This document shows, in pieces, positions 15,306 to 24,380 of a DNA stretch of 44,663 nucleotides. Positions within the stretch are counted from its first letter, which is position 1; every line of letters starts with the position of its first letter. The position numbers and the translations under genes were made by a program. The DNA is from Bryobacter sp. (GTDB lineage Bacteria > Acidobacteriota > Terriglobia > Bryobacterales > Bryobacteraceae), in the NCBI GenBank assembly GCA_022843625.1, contig JALHNH010000054.1:1-44663 (forward strand), read 5' to 3'. Under the pieces are notes generated by a model that searched no databases, was not told the DNA's origin, and was given only the letters and a program-made list of their open reading frames with translations.

Positions 15306-16555
15306 TGCTGCGCGGCCCTCGCTGACAATCGCAAAGCCAGCACAGCATCGAGAATATGACGTGCGATTTCCTTCTTTGCCGCCTTGGGTACCGCAACAGG
15401 CTCCTTGTCGCGAGTAATCAGCAACACTTCGTTTTCATCACCCTCAAACCCTGTTCCACTCGAGCCCACCAGGTTCGCCACCACCATGTCGCAATTCTTC
15501 GATTCAAGCTTCCTTTTGCCCTCAGACGCCAGATTCTCCGTCTCTGCCGCAAATCCGATCACGATCCTGTCACCCTTGCGTCGCCCCACCTCAGCCAGAA
15601 TATCGGAAGTCGGTTCAAGCTCAATCGACAGCCGCGAAGCTGTCTTCTTCATCTTCTGATCAGCCGGGCTTGTCGGCCGGTAATCCGCCACTGCGGCCAC
15701 GCTGATAAAGATGGAAGCCGCATCGAGCTGGGCAATCACCGCATTCTTCATCTGCTCGGCCGATTCCACCCGAATCAATTCGACGCCCTGTGGCGCAGCC
15801 AGCGCTACCGGCCCGCTCACCAGAATCACCCGTGCCCCACGCCGCACAGCCTTCTCGGCAATCGCATAACCCATCTTTCCCGAAGACCGGTTTGTGATCA
15901 CACGCACCGGGTCAATCGCTTCTTGCGTGGGCCCTGCGGTAATCAGAATCGTTTCACCGGCCAGATCTTGCCGGCCATTCAAAATCGCCGTCGCAGCATC
16001 GGCAATTTCCAGCGGATCAGACAACCTTCCAGGCCCCACCATCCCACAAGCCAGATCCCCGGCGTCCGGCCCCATAAAGTGATAGCCGCGCTCGCGCAAT
16101 ACCTTCAGGTTCGCCTGTGTCGCAGCATGGTTCCACATATTGGTGTTCATCGCCGGAGCCAGCAGCACTGGGCCGGTAAATGCCAAATGCATAGTCGTCA
16201 GGAAATCACCAGCCAGGCCATGGGCAAACTGCGCCATCAGATCCGCCGTTGCCGGGGCGACGATCAGCAGATCATTCTCAAGCGCTACATCGATGTGCTC
16301 AATCGCGCTCGAAAGCACGGCTGTTGCATCTTCACGCGAAGCGAAAAGACTGGTAATCACCTTGCGGTGTGTAAGGGAAGAAAGGGTAAGGGGGGTGATG
16401 AACTCAGTTGCCGCATGAGTCATCACCGGTTGCACGGAGTATCCGCGCTGGATGAGAATGCGGGCGAGTTCTGCAGATTTGTAGGCGGCGATGCCGCCGC
16501 CTATACCAAGAATGATTCGGGCTGGAGAAGACTGGCGGGTGCCTTCTTGAGGCAT
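15302..16555 (-). CDS. coaBC: Bifunctional phosphopantothenoylcysteine decarboxylase / phosphopantothenate-cysteine ligase
   Basis: A 417-residue fusion doing two steps of coenzyme A synthesis: joining cysteine to 4'-phosphopantothenate (CoaB) and then decarboxylating the product (CoaC). The N-terminal CoaC half has the FMN-binding start ILGIGGGIAAYKSAEL, the substrate motif PAMNTNMW and the active-site Cys in CGMVGPGRL. The CoaB half has ITAGPTQEAIDPVRVITNRS and the KMKK lysine cluster. The normal fused length is kept. It lies 6 bases after rpoZ, the frequent rpoZ-coaBC order. Confidence 0.95.
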   Translation of the reverse strand: MPQEGTRQSSPARIILGIGGGIAAYKSAELARILIQRGYSVQPVMTHAATEFITPLTLSSLTHRKVITSLFASREDATAVLSSAIEHIDVALENDLLIVAPATADLMAQFAHGLAGDFLTTMHLAFTGPVLLAPAMNTNMWNHAATQANLKVLRERGYHFMGPDAGDLACGMVGPGRLSDPLEIADAATAILNGRQDLAGETILITAGPTQEAIDPVRVITNRSSGKMGYAIAEKAVRRGARVILVSGPVALAAPQGVELIRVESAEQMKNAVIAQLDAASIFISVAAVADYRPTSPADQKMKKTASRLSIELEPTSDILAEVGRRKGDRIVIGFAAETENLASEGKRKLESKNCDMVVANLVGSSGTGFEGDENEVLLITRDKEPVAVPKAAKKEIARHILDAVLALRLSARAAQQ

Positions 16556-16561
16556 GGCGTT

Positions 16562-16861
16562 CTAGCTGGGATCTTCGATCTTCGGCTCAGGAGCTGCGGC
16601 GTTGTGATATTGCACCAAACCGCGACGGGTCTCTTCCATTGCCACGACGGTGGGCTTACGCGACATCGTCGGCAGGAAGGACCGCTGTCCGCTCTGCAAC
16701 TGACGCGCACGCTTGGCCGCAACAATGATGAAGCGGTAGGTCGACAATTCCGGATCGTCCGGAATTACAAAATTCGCATTCACGCGGGTAGCAAGCTTGG
16801 ATTCGGCCATAGTCCCTATTGTCACATACTGTGGAGAAAACAAAAAATCGTCGGGGCCCAT
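16562..16861 (-). CDS. rpoZ: RNA polymerase omega subunit
   Basis: A 99-residue omega subunit, which helps fold and assemble the beta' subunit of RNA polymerase. Core motif: STYRFIIVAAKRARQL followed by RSFLPTMSRKPTVVAMEE, matching the omega helix region and conserved A-R-A-R. ATG 16861 is chosen because AGGAG lies 5 bases upstream; an internal ATG at 16810 has no such site. It is the first gene of a five-gene minus-strand operon and is only 33 bp from the divergent cytochrome gene, so their promoters must overlap the coding ends. Confidence 0.88.
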   Translation of the reverse strand: MGPDDFLFSPQYVTIGTMAESKLATRVNANFVIPDDPELSTYRFIIVAAKRARQLQSGQRSFLPTMSRKPTVVAMEETRRGLVQYHNAAAPEPKIEDPS

Positions 16862-16894
16862 TGATTCTCCTAAAGGTATAGAATCCCATCTATT

Positions 16895-17662
16895 GTGCAG
16901 CGCATTTTCTTAGTCATCCTGATTGCCACCAGCCTCCTCGCCCAGCACGCCAAAGACGACGAAGCCGCCAAACACCCGTTCATGGGCGACCCAGCCCGCA
17001 TCGAAGCCGGCCGCAAGGCTTACCTCGGCGGTTGTGCCGGCTGCCACGGCCCCGAAGGTGGTGGCGGCCGTGGCCCCAGCATCATTGACCGTGCCGCATG
17101 GCACCCCATGACCGACGATAACCTCTACGCCACAATCCAAAAGGGAGTCGGCATTATGCCCGCCGCCAATCTCCCCACAGATCGAGGTTGGGAACTCGTC
17201 GCCTTCGTCCGCTCCCTCACCTCACCAGCCGTTGAGATCAAAGCACCGGGCGATCCAGCGCTGGGCGAAACCCTGTTTAATTCCAGTTGCAACAACTGCC
17301 ACCGCATCGGCGGCAAAGGTGGCTTTGCGGGGCCTGATCTCTCCAACATTGGCCGTACCTCCACTCTGCCCAAACTCCGCCGCTCGATACTCGATCCAGA
17401 TTACGAACGTACCCCCGGCTTCCACCGTGCCGCCCTCACCATGCGCACCGGCGAAAAACTCACCGGCCTTGTCAAAGATCGCACCAACTACAACCTCCAA
17501 CTCCAGCTCAGAGACGGCAGCCTTCGCTCCATCCCCGTCAACACCGTCGAATCCCTTGAAATCACCGAAGCCACTACAATGCCTCGCGACTACCAAACCA
17601 AACTCTCCAAAGACGACATCACCAATCTCGTCAGCTTCCTCCGCCAGCAAGGAGCCAAATAA
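16895..17662 (+). CDS. Periplasmic dihaem cytochrome c, redox partner of PQQ dehydrogenase
   Basis: A 255-residue secreted protein from GTG 16895, the only start that keeps the signal peptide (QRIFLVILIATSLLAQ). Two haem c sites: C47-A-G-C-H51 and C132-N-N-C-H136, each with a following Met-containing segment (PAANLP region for the first). A beta domain follows (TGEKLTGLVKDRTNYNLQL), as in haem-binding proteins of Planctomycetes and Acidobacteria. Its TAA stop overlaps the ATG of the PQQ dehydrogenase (TAATG), so the two are coupled in translation. Probable role: passing electrons from the dehydrogenase to the respiratory chain. No ribosome site is clear; a TATAGA box at about 16878 could make the message nearly leaderless. 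Confidence 0.9.
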   Translation: MQRIFLVILIATSLLAQHAKDDEAAKHPFMGDPARIEAGRKAYLGGCAGCHGPEGGGGRGPSIIDRAAWHPMTDDNLYATIQKGVGIMPAANLPTDRGWELVAFVRSLTSPAVEIKAPGDPALGETLFNSSCNNCHRIGGKGGFAGPDLSNIGRTSTLPKLRRSILDPDYERTPGFHRAALTMRTGEKLTGLVKDRTNYNLQLQLRDGSLRSIPVNTVESLEITEATTMPRDYQTKLSKDDITNLVSFLRQQGAK

Positions 17663-19257
17663 TGCGACTCTGCTTGTTCCTTCTCACGGCCACGCTAACA
17701 GCGCAAGTCTCCTACGAAGACATCACCAAAAGCCCCAATCAAAACTGGCTCACCTACGCTGGCGACTACAAAGGCCGTGGCCTCTCCCCTCTCACTCAGA
17801 TCAGTCCTGAAAACGCTCAAAACCTGACCCCAAAATGGACCTTCAACGTCCCTAATGCAAAAGGCTTGCGAGCTCGCCCCATCGTTGCCGACGGCGTCAT
17901 GTACTACACCAACACTAATGCCATATATGCTCTCGACGCCCGCAGCGGCCGTCGCATCTGGCAGTACGTCGACACTCAGTCGAAGAAAGAGGCCGTCAAC
18001 CGCGGAGCTGCCATTCTCGGCAATCAGGTCTACTTCGTTACCGCCGATTGCCACCTCGTCTCACTCGACCGCCGCACCGGCGGCGTCGCATGGCGCAAGC
18101 AATACGGCAACATCAAAGACGGCGTCTTCTGCACCTCTGCACCTGTCGCCATCAACGGCAAGATCATCGTCGGTACCGCTGGAGGAGACGAAGGCATGCG
18201 CGGCTACCTGGCAGCTCTCGACGCTTCTACCGGCGCTGAACTCTGGCGCACCTACACCATCCCTGCCCGAGGCGAGGCCGGCAGCGAAACCTGGGGCAAC
18301 TTCATCGAATATGGCGGCGGTGCCACCTGGCTCTCCGGCACCTACGAGCCCGAAACCAACACCCTTTTCTGGACCACCGGCAACCCCTGGCCCGACTTCT
18401 ACGGTGGGGATCGCAAGGGCGACAACCTCTACTCCTGCTCGCTCCTGGCTCTCGACGCCAACACCGGCAAAATGAAATGGTATTTCCAATTCACCCCCGG
18501 CGACTGGCACGATTGGGACGCCCAATCCTGGCCCGTCCTTGCCGACGTCCAATACGAGGGCAAGCCCCGCAAAGTCATCTTTCACGCCAACCGCAATGGC
18601 TTTCTTTACCTCCTGGACCGCGAAACTGGAAAATACCTCAGAGCTTCTAAACTCCTCGATAACCTCGACTGGGCGACCGGTATTGATGCCAAAGGTCGCC
18701 CGATCAGCGTTCCCGGAAAAGACCCCACACCCGAAGGCAACCGCATCTGCCCCGGCGTTCGCGGTGCCACCAACTGGATGAGCCAAAGCTGGAACCCCGC
18801 CACCGGGCTGCTCTCCGTAATTGTTCTCGAACAGTGCGACGTCTTTACCAGCTCCTCCAAAACCCCGGAACCAGGTAAAAACTTCGCAGGCGGCGGTGCT
18901 GGCCCTCGCCCCAACGACGCAGGTAAGTTTTACATGCGCGCCTTCAATCCTCTCACCGGAGAACGCAAGTGGCAGTATCCTATGACTGGAAAAGCCGAAA
19001 TGTGGGCTGGCCTCACCGGCACTGTCACAGGTGTACTTTTTGCCGGGGACGACGACGGCCACCTCATAGCCATCGAGGCCAAAACCGGCAAACACCTCTG
19101 GCACTACCAGACTGGCGACAGCATCACCGCTTCTCCCATCACCTTCGCAATTGACGGCAAACAATACGTTTCCATCGCAAATGCAACTTCAATCCTCACT
19201 TTCGGGCTCTTTGAGCCTGTAAAGAGCATTCCGGTTCCTCCAATGCAAATTCGTTGA
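17662..19257 (+). CDS. PQQ-dependent alcohol dehydrogenase-type quinoprotein, probable lanthanide type
   Basis: A 531-residue secreted beta-propeller enzyme (signal peptide 1-14). Repeated tryptophan-docking motifs (LDARSGRRIWQY, LDASTGAELWRT, LDANTGKMKWYF, IEAKTGKHLWHY) mark an eight-bladed PQQ propeller. At 278-286 TPGDWHDWD aligns without gaps to the alcohol dehydrogenase TPxDxxDxD segment: D284 would be catalytic and D286 is the extra Asp that marks lanthanide-binding quinoproteins. The neighbouring Cys-Cys pair of methanol dehydrogenases is absent. Substrate is likely an alcohol or sugar. Coupled to the cytochrome gene upstream. The lanthanide assignment rests on one residue and is inference. 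Confidence 0.88.
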   Translation: MRLCLFLLTATLTAQVSYEDITKSPNQNWLTYAGDYKGRGLSPLTQISPENAQNLTPKWTFNVPNAKGLRARPIVADGVMYYTNTNAIYALDARSGRRIWQYVDTQSKKEAVNRGAAILGNQVYFVTADCHLVSLDRRTGGVAWRKQYGNIKDGVFCTSAPVAINGKIIVGTAGGDEGMRGYLAALDASTGAELWRTYTIPARGEAGSETWGNFIEYGGGATWLSGTYEPETNTLFWTTGNPWPDFYGGDRKGDNLYSCSLLALDANTGKMKWYFQFTPGDWHDWDAQSWPVLADVQYEGKPRKVIFHANRNGFLYLLDRETGKYLRASKLLDNLDWATGIDAKGRPISVPGKDPTPEGNRICPGVRGATNWMSQSWNPATGLLSVIVLEQCDVFTSSSKTPEPGKNFAGGGAGPRPNDAGKFYMRAFNPLTGERKWQYPMTGKAEMWAGLTGTVTGVLFAGDDDGHLIAIEAKTGKHLWHYQTGDSITASPITFAIDGKQYVSIANATSILTFGLFEPVKSIPVPPMQIR

Positions 19258-19332
19258 TAAAAAAGCTAAACCTTCGCCGCAACCTTACCGATATCAGTAC
19301 AAACACTGAGATTCAACTAAGGGAAAACGGTG

Positions 19333-19704
19333 ATGAAGATCGAGGAAATCAACCTTACACACGTAGTACATTCGTTAGCAGGAATTATCCTGCTCGCAAC
19401 GATTGCCTTGTTTGGCTACGAGCTCTCAAAGCCGGAGATTTCGAGCGTCGAGTCGTCCAATCTGGTCTGGAAACTGTCTCCGCTTTCACCTCAGATCTCA
19501 GCTCAAGAGCAGATCCACCACCTACCCGCGCTTAACGAGCGCTACAAGCGAAAAGTTCTGGTCTACGCTACGCATTACAAAGCCTGGAAGCCCACTCCTG
19601 AACCAGTTCAGCCCGGTAAAAACTTCGCCGTAACACGCCCAACCAGCAAAACTTATATGGCAATGAACCAAGCTATGCTGGAAGAAGTCTCAGGGAATCA
19701 ATAG
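19333..19704 (+). CDS. Small single-pass membrane protein of unknown function
   Basis: A 123-residue protein, unrecognised. ATG 19333 follows AAGGGA by 10 bases; a GTG directly before it (19330) is an alternative. One membrane segment (about 13-30, HSLAGIILLATIALFGYEL) is followed by a polar Pro-rich domain probably outside the membrane. It is 75 bp after the PQQ dehydrogenase and may share its message, though no function is implied. Confidence 0.6.
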   Translation: MKIEEINLTHVVHSLAGIILLATIALFGYELSKPEISSVESSNLVWKLSPLSPQISAQEQIHHLPALNERYKRKVLVYATHYKAWKPTPEPVQPGKNFAVTRPTSKTYMAMNQAMLEEVSGNQ

Positions 19705-19759
19705 TTTAGCGTTTGGCGCTCCATTTGCACTGTATTAGGCAACAGGAGCATCAATCCAA

Positions 19760-20245
19760 ATGCAAACAAATGAAATTAGACTCGGACTTCTCTCGGCCGT
19801 ACTTGGCGGCGTTCTCGTAGCTGGCCTCGGCGCACTTGCATACAACAAGAACACCGCCAGTGCCCAGGCGCCTACCTTTCCTGCCCAGCCTGTTGCGCAA
19901 ACTATTGTGGTCGCCGCCCCAGAAGTATTTGTCCCCGGCTACCAGGGTGCACTGTACAACGCACAGGGCCACATTGTCGCTGTGTCGGTTGAAAACAAAG
20001 CTTCGGCTCTCAGTGCCGCCCGCTCCAGTTCTTCCAATCAAGTCACTTCCAATCCGGTTTCTGGTAATAGGGTCGCATCGCGGCAAGGCCGTTCCACTGG
20101 CAAATCCGTCGCAATTGTGGCCGGTAGCGCCGGAGCAGGCGCCGCAATCGGAGCCCTGGCTGGTGGCGGCAAAGGTGCCGGCATTGGCGCAGCCACCGGC
20201 GGAACCGCCGGCTTTATCTACGACCGCATGACCGCGAAAAAGTAA
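19760..20245 (+). CDS. Glycine-zipper envelope protein
   Basis: A 161-residue protein with an N-terminal membrane segment or signal (LGLLSAVLGGVLVAGLGALAY, 8-28), a low-complexity middle and a C-terminal glycine zipper (GAGAAIGALAGGGKGAGIGA) ending in a basic tail. Such zippers occur in outer-membrane lipoproteins and membrane-inserting proteins (17 kDa antigen type). No lipobox Cys is present. CAGGAG lies 13 bases before ATG. A strong hairpin 29 bp after the stop ends the transcript. Confidence 0.7.
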   Translation: MQTNEIRLGLLSAVLGGVLVAGLGALAYNKNTASAQAPTFPAQPVAQTIVVAAPEVFVPGYQGALYNAQGHIVAVSVENKASALSAARSSSSNQVTSNPVSGNRVASRQGRSTGKSVAIVAGSAGAGAAIGALAGGGKGAGIGAATGGTAGFIYDRMTAKK

Positions 20246-20273
20246 CAACCCGCCCTCAAAAAGTGCGTCCACC

Positions 20274-20307
20274 TATGCCCCGCCCATCGTAGTTTGGGCG
20301 GGGCATA
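20274..20307 (+). terminator. Strong hairpin terminator
   Basis: TATGCCCCGCCCA pairs perfectly with TGGGCGGGGCATA across an 8-base loop, a 13-bp GC-rich stem just after the glycine-zipper gene and before the MerR gene. No clear T-run follows, so it may need Rho or act as an mRNA end-protector; its position makes termination likely. Confidence 0.75.
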
Positions 20308-20391
20308 CCGCTATATCTAGTAGCTTGACCCCTACCCTCGAATGCCTCATATTTGTATGGTCCGAGACGACCAAAACAAAAAAGAGGCCTT

Positions 20392-20901
20392 ATGGTTAAA
20401 ACAAAAAAGATCAAAATTGATTTACTGGTTTCGTCCCCATCGTTTACGTCAACAGACGTCTCGACAATTACCGGCGTCAGCCTCCGCCAGCTCCAGTGGT
20501 GGGATGAAAAGAAAGTCGTCTCCCCCCGCCAGGAAGGCCACCGCCGCCTCTATCTTACAGAAGAGGTTCTCGAGATCTCGGTCATCGCCGAACTCCGCCG
20601 CAAAGGCTTCTCCCTCCAGAAAATCCGCCGCGTCCTTCGCTTCCTCCAGAAGAACATCGGCAAGCGCCTGGCCGAGGTGATCGACGTCCGCTCAGACCTC
20701 CATCTGGTCACCGACGGCAAGAACATTTACCTCGAAGACAACTCAAATACGATTATTGACATCTTGAAAAACGCGCGCCAGCCGATGTTTCTTGTATGTG
20801 TCAGCGATCAGGTTCGCCGTATCCAGGCCACTCTGCCACCAATGCGCAAACCAGTAGGCCGGGAATCCGGTTCAGCCCAGGCAGTCCGCAAAGCCCGCTG
20901 A
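20392..20901 (+). CDS. MerR-family transcriptional regulator
   Basis: A 169-residue regulator. ATG 20392 is preferred because AGAGG precedes it; an upstream ATG at 20353 adds 13 basic residues. The MerR-type winged helix (VSTITGVSLRQLQWWDEKKV) and wing (RRLYLTEEVLEISVIAEL, KGFSLQKIRRVL) are clear at 20-95. The C-terminal part has no cysteines, so metal sensing is unlikely; its effector is unknown. The neighbours (terminator upstream, ctpA 83 bp downstream) do not reveal a target. Confidence 0.85.
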   Translation: MVKTKKIKIDLLVSSPSFTSTDVSTITGVSLRQLQWWDEKKVVSPRQEGHRRLYLTEEVLEISVIAELRRKGFSLQKIRRVLRFLQKNIGKRLAEVIDVRSDLHLVTDGKNIYLEDNSNTIIDILKNARQPMFLVCVSDQVRRIQATLPPMRKPVGRESGSAQAVRKAR

Positions 20902-20984
20902 AAATCATAGAAGCGAAGTACCCCTCACCCGCGTCTACTCATCATTGGCATATACTGTAGTCAAATTCGGAGGCCTGTAATTAT

Positions 20985-22583
20985 ATGGCGCGTAGCCGTG
21001 CATCATGGTTGGTAATTCCTTTGCTTGTCGCACTCTGCTCTTACATGGGCGGTGTTTTTGGTCCTGAACTGGACGAAGTAAACGCAGCGACCACCGAAGA
21101 CGACATTAAAGCTGGCCTCAGGGTCTTCTCGAAGGTCTATGAAGTTGTCGAAGACAACTTCGCTGAAAAAGTATCGGCAGACCGCACCATCTATCAGGGT
21201 GCTATCCCCGGGATGCTGCGCACCCTCGACCCCCACTCCAATTTCTACGACCCCAAGATGTACGCCCAAATGCGCGAAGATCAGCGCGGCCGCTACTTCG
21301 GCGTCGGCATGACCATTTCAGCTCGCGACGGCCGCATCATCGTGCTCGCCCCCTTCCCGGCATCGCCCGCCTACAAGGCTGGCATCCGCCCCGGCGACAT
21401 CATCGCTGAAGTGAACGACAAAAAGACAGACAACATGACCACGGCCGACGTAGCCGATCTGCTTCGTGGCCCCCGCGGCACCCAGGCACAGATCAAGCTG
21501 CAGCGCGCCGGGGTCGACAAGCCTCTAGTCTTGAATGTTACCCGCGACGAGATCCCACGTAAGAGCGTTAAGGATGCTTTCTGGGTCAAGCCCGGCATCA
21601 TGTATCTCGATGTCGAGAGTTTCAACGAAAACACCAGCGCCGAAGTAAACGAAAACTTCAAGCGCCTCGGCGAAAAGAACGTCAAAGGCTTGATCCTCGA
21701 CCTCCGCGCCAACCCCGGCGGCCTGCTTAATGAAGGTGTTGCCGTTGCCGGCCGCTTCCTTCAGAAAGGCCAGTTGGTTGTTTCTCACCGTGGCCGCGCC
21801 AACCCCGAGCGAAGCTATACCGAGCGTCGCGGAACTGGTCCGTACGATTATCCGATCGTCGTAGTCGTGAACAAGTACTCTGCCTCAGCCGCCGAAATCG
21901 TAGCGGGCGCACTACAGGATCATGACCGTGGCTGGGTGATCGGCGAAGACACCTTCGGCAAGGGCCTCGTCCAGACCGTCTATCCGCTCAGCGAAAATAG
22001 CGGCCTTGCTCTCACCACTGCGAAATACTACACCCCGAGTGGCCGCCTGATCCAGCGCGACTACTCCAATATCAGCTTCTTCGATTACTATTACCGTAAA
22101 GATACGGAGCTCAAGAACCCGAAGGACGTGAAGATGACAGACTCCGGCCGCGCCGTTTACGGTGGCAACGGAATCGCTCCTGACGAGAAGTTCGTCCCCA
22201 CTCCTTACAACAAGTTCCAGATCGAACTGCTCCGCCGCGCAGCTTTCTTCGGCTTCACTCCAGTCTACTTTGGCAACAAAGAAGCCAAGCTCCCCAAGGG
22301 CTGGTCTCCCGACGCCAAGGTTCTGGACGAGTTCAAGGATTATCTGAAAAAGGCCAATGCCGCCTTCACCGAAGAAGACTTTAAGGCGAACCTCGAATGG
22401 GTAAAGACCACCTTGCAGACTGAGTTCTACAAGACGGCCTTTGACATCGACGAAGCCGCCCGTTATGAGGTTGAAGTGGACCCTGAAATCCTCAAGGCCA
22501 TCGACGCCCTACCCAAGGCACGCGAACTTGGCGATAAAGCCAAGAAGATGATCGTCCAGCGCATGGCCGAACCAGGCAAATAG
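20985..22583 (+). CDS. ctpA: C-terminal processing protease, S41 family
   Basis: A 532-residue protease. An N-terminal signal or anchor (ASWLVIPLLVALCSYMGGVF) exports it. A PDZ domain covers about 105-190 (GVGMTISARDGRIIVLAPF, PAYKAGIRPGDIIAEVNDK). The serine-lysine pair is S301 (YSASAAE) and K326 (FGKGLVQ), 25 residues apart as in CtpA/Prc enzymes. It cuts the C-termini of exported proteins. An extra C-terminal domain of about 130 residues is typical of this subfamily. ATG has GGAGG 11 bases upstream. Confidence 0.92.
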   Translation: MARSRASWLVIPLLVALCSYMGGVFGPELDEVNAATTEDDIKAGLRVFSKVYEVVEDNFAEKVSADRTIYQGAIPGMLRTLDPHSNFYDPKMYAQMREDQRGRYFGVGMTISARDGRIIVLAPFPASPAYKAGIRPGDIIAEVNDKKTDNMTTADVADLLRGPRGTQAQIKLQRAGVDKPLVLNVTRDEIPRKSVKDAFWVKPGIMYLDVESFNENTSAEVNENFKRLGEKNVKGLILDLRANPGGLLNEGVAVAGRFLQKGQLVVSHRGRANPERSYTERRGTGPYDYPIVVVVNKYSASAAEIVAGALQDHDRGWVIGEDTFGKGLVQTVYPLSENSGLALTTAKYYTPSGRLIQRDYSNISFFDYYYRKDTELKNPKDVKMTDSGRAVYGGNGIAPDEKFVPTPYNKFQIELLRRAAFFGFTPVYFGNKEAKLPKGWSPDAKVLDEFKDYLKKANAAFTEEDFKANLEWVKTTLQTEFYKTAFDIDEAARYEVEVDPEILKAIDALPKARELGDKAKKMIVQRMAEPGK

Positions 22584-22599
22584 GCCTTATCCTGTTAGT

Positions 22600-24363
22600 T
22601 TGACGAAGCAACCTCAAATTACCGTGCTTGACGCGGGCGGTCAGTATTGTCACTTGATTGCCCGGCGAGTGAGAGAACTCGGCGTTTATGCCGAAGTGAT
22701 GCCCAGCGAAACTCCTGCAGACAAGCTGCAAGACCGTCGTGGCATCATCATTTCCGGCGGCCCCGCCAGCGTTTACGAGCCCGGCAGCCCAACTGTCGAT
22801 CCTGAAATCTTCTCGCTAGGTGTCCCGGTCCTGGGAATCTGCTACGGTCTGCAACTGATGGCCCACCTGATCCCCGGCGGCAAAGTCACCAAGGGCATCA
22901 AAGGCGAATACGGCCTCGCAAATTTGAAGGTCACAGAGCACGACAAGCTCTTCGATAATTTTCAAGCTGTCTCAGAAGTCTGGATGAGCCATCGCGACCG
23001 GGTCGGCGAAGTGCCAGAAGATTTTGTAGTAACAGCCACCACCGAAACCTGTCCGATTGCAGCCATGGCCAACGACTGGCGCAAGCTCTACGGCATCCAG
23101 TTCCACCCCGAGGTAGTCCACACCCAGGGCGGCAAAATCATCCTGGGCAACTTCCTCTTCTCCATCGCCGGCTGCGAGCAGGATTGGGAACCGACCCGCC
23201 ACCTCGAAGAGTTGGAAGATGAAATCCGCTGCACCGCCCGAGGCCGCAACGTCTTCTTTTTTGCCTCCGGGGGAGTAGATTCCACCGTAGCCTTCTCGTT
23301 GTGCCTGAAAGCCTTGGGCAAGGAGCGAGTCCACGCCGCCTACGTCGATACAGGCTTAATGCGTGAAGGCGAAACCGAATTCGTAAGAGAAGTCTTCACC
23401 AAAATGGCGGGAGATTCCTTCGAAGTCGTGGATGCGAAGAATGAATTCCTGTCGAAGCTATCTGGAGTAGTGGAGCCCGAAGCCAAGCGCAAGATCATCG
23501 GCGAAGAATTCGTGATCACGCAGCAACGAGTCCTCGAAAGCGGCCGTTTTCTCGACGGCAAATGGATCCTGGGCCAAGGCACGATTTACCCGGACACGAT
23601 TGAGAGCGGCGGCACGGCGAAGGCTGAGGTGATCAAGACCCACCACAACCGGGTAGCTGGCATCCAGACTCTCATTGAGGAAGGCCGGCTGATCGAGCCG
23701 CTAGCCCAGTTCTACAAAGACGAAGTCCGGCAAGTAGGCCGCGCCATCGGGCTCCCCGACGATCTGCTGGACCGCCACCCCTTCCCAGGCCCGGGTCTCG
23801 CAATCCGCTGCCTGTCCACTGCGAAGGCCGAAGAGTCGCGTAAAGTAGATTCCGGCTACGTGCTGCCCGTATTGAGCGTAGGGGTACAAGGCGACTCGAG
23901 AACCTACCGTTCCACCCTGGCGCTTGAGCAGTACACAGAAGAAGCCTTCGCCACAGCTACAGAGCTAATCAATCAACTAACTGACGTAAATCGGGTTGTG
24001 GCACTGGTCCGCGGAGTCGCCCCTTTAAGCGACTTCAAGAGCCACGTCTCAGCAATAGACGAAACCCGTCTCGCCCGCCTGCGCGACTGCGACTCGATCG
24101 TAAGAAAGCTATCCTACGACAGCGGCTTTGAAGAGAGAATCTGGCAATTTCCGGTAGTGCTGCTGCCTTGCGGGGTGGAGGGCAAGCCCGATTCTGTTGT
24201 CTTAAGGCCAATCGACAGCGTAGACGGAATGACGGCGAAAGCAGTCCCGATGCCCGCCGCCCTCTTAGAGGAAATGACAACCCTGCTAATGAAAGTGCCC
24301 GGAATCGCCGCCGTCTTCTTTGACCTGACGAACAAGCCACCAGCAACGATTGAGTGGGAATAG
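22600..24363 (+). CDS. guaA: GMP synthase (glutamine-hydrolysing), long form
   Basis: A 587-residue enzyme making GMP from XMP, ATP and glutamine. Class I glutaminase with C81 (GICYG) and the HPEV triad; ATP pyrophosphatase P-loop SGGVDST from S223; then HPFPGPGLAIRC and a C-terminus ending PPATIEWE. It is about 60 residues longer than E. coli GuaA: the extra residues lie in the dimerisation domain and resemble the longer eukaryotic form (NRVVALVRG, then WQFPVVLLPCG and VVLRPIDSVDGMT). Start is TTG 22600, 16 bases after ctpA; no ATG fits. A relic of another guaA lies at 27551-27657. Confidence 0.95.
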   Translation: MTKQPQITVLDAGGQYCHLIARRVRELGVYAEVMPSETPADKLQDRRGIIISGGPASVYEPGSPTVDPEIFSLGVPVLGICYGLQLMAHLIPGGKVTKGIKGEYGLANLKVTEHDKLFDNFQAVSEVWMSHRDRVGEVPEDFVVTATTETCPIAAMANDWRKLYGIQFHPEVVHTQGGKIILGNFLFSIAGCEQDWEPTRHLEELEDEIRCTARGRNVFFFASGGVDSTVAFSLCLKALGKERVHAAYVDTGLMREGETEFVREVFTKMAGDSFEVVDAKNEFLSKLSGVVEPEAKRKIIGEEFVITQQRVLESGRFLDGKWILGQGTIYPDTIESGGTAKAEVIKTHHNRVAGIQTLIEEGRLIEPLAQFYKDEVRQVGRAIGLPDDLLDRHPFPGPGLAIRCLSTAKAEESRKVDSGYVLPVLSVGVQGDSRTYRSTLALEQYTEEAFATATELINQLTDVNRVVALVRGVAPLSDFKSHVSAIDETRLARLRDCDSIVRKLSYDSGFEERIWQFPVVLLPCGVEGKPDSVVLRPIDSVDGMTAKAVPMPAALLEEMTTLLMKVPGIAAVFFDLTNKPPATIEWE

Positions 24364-24380
24364 CCGCAAATAGGGCGATA

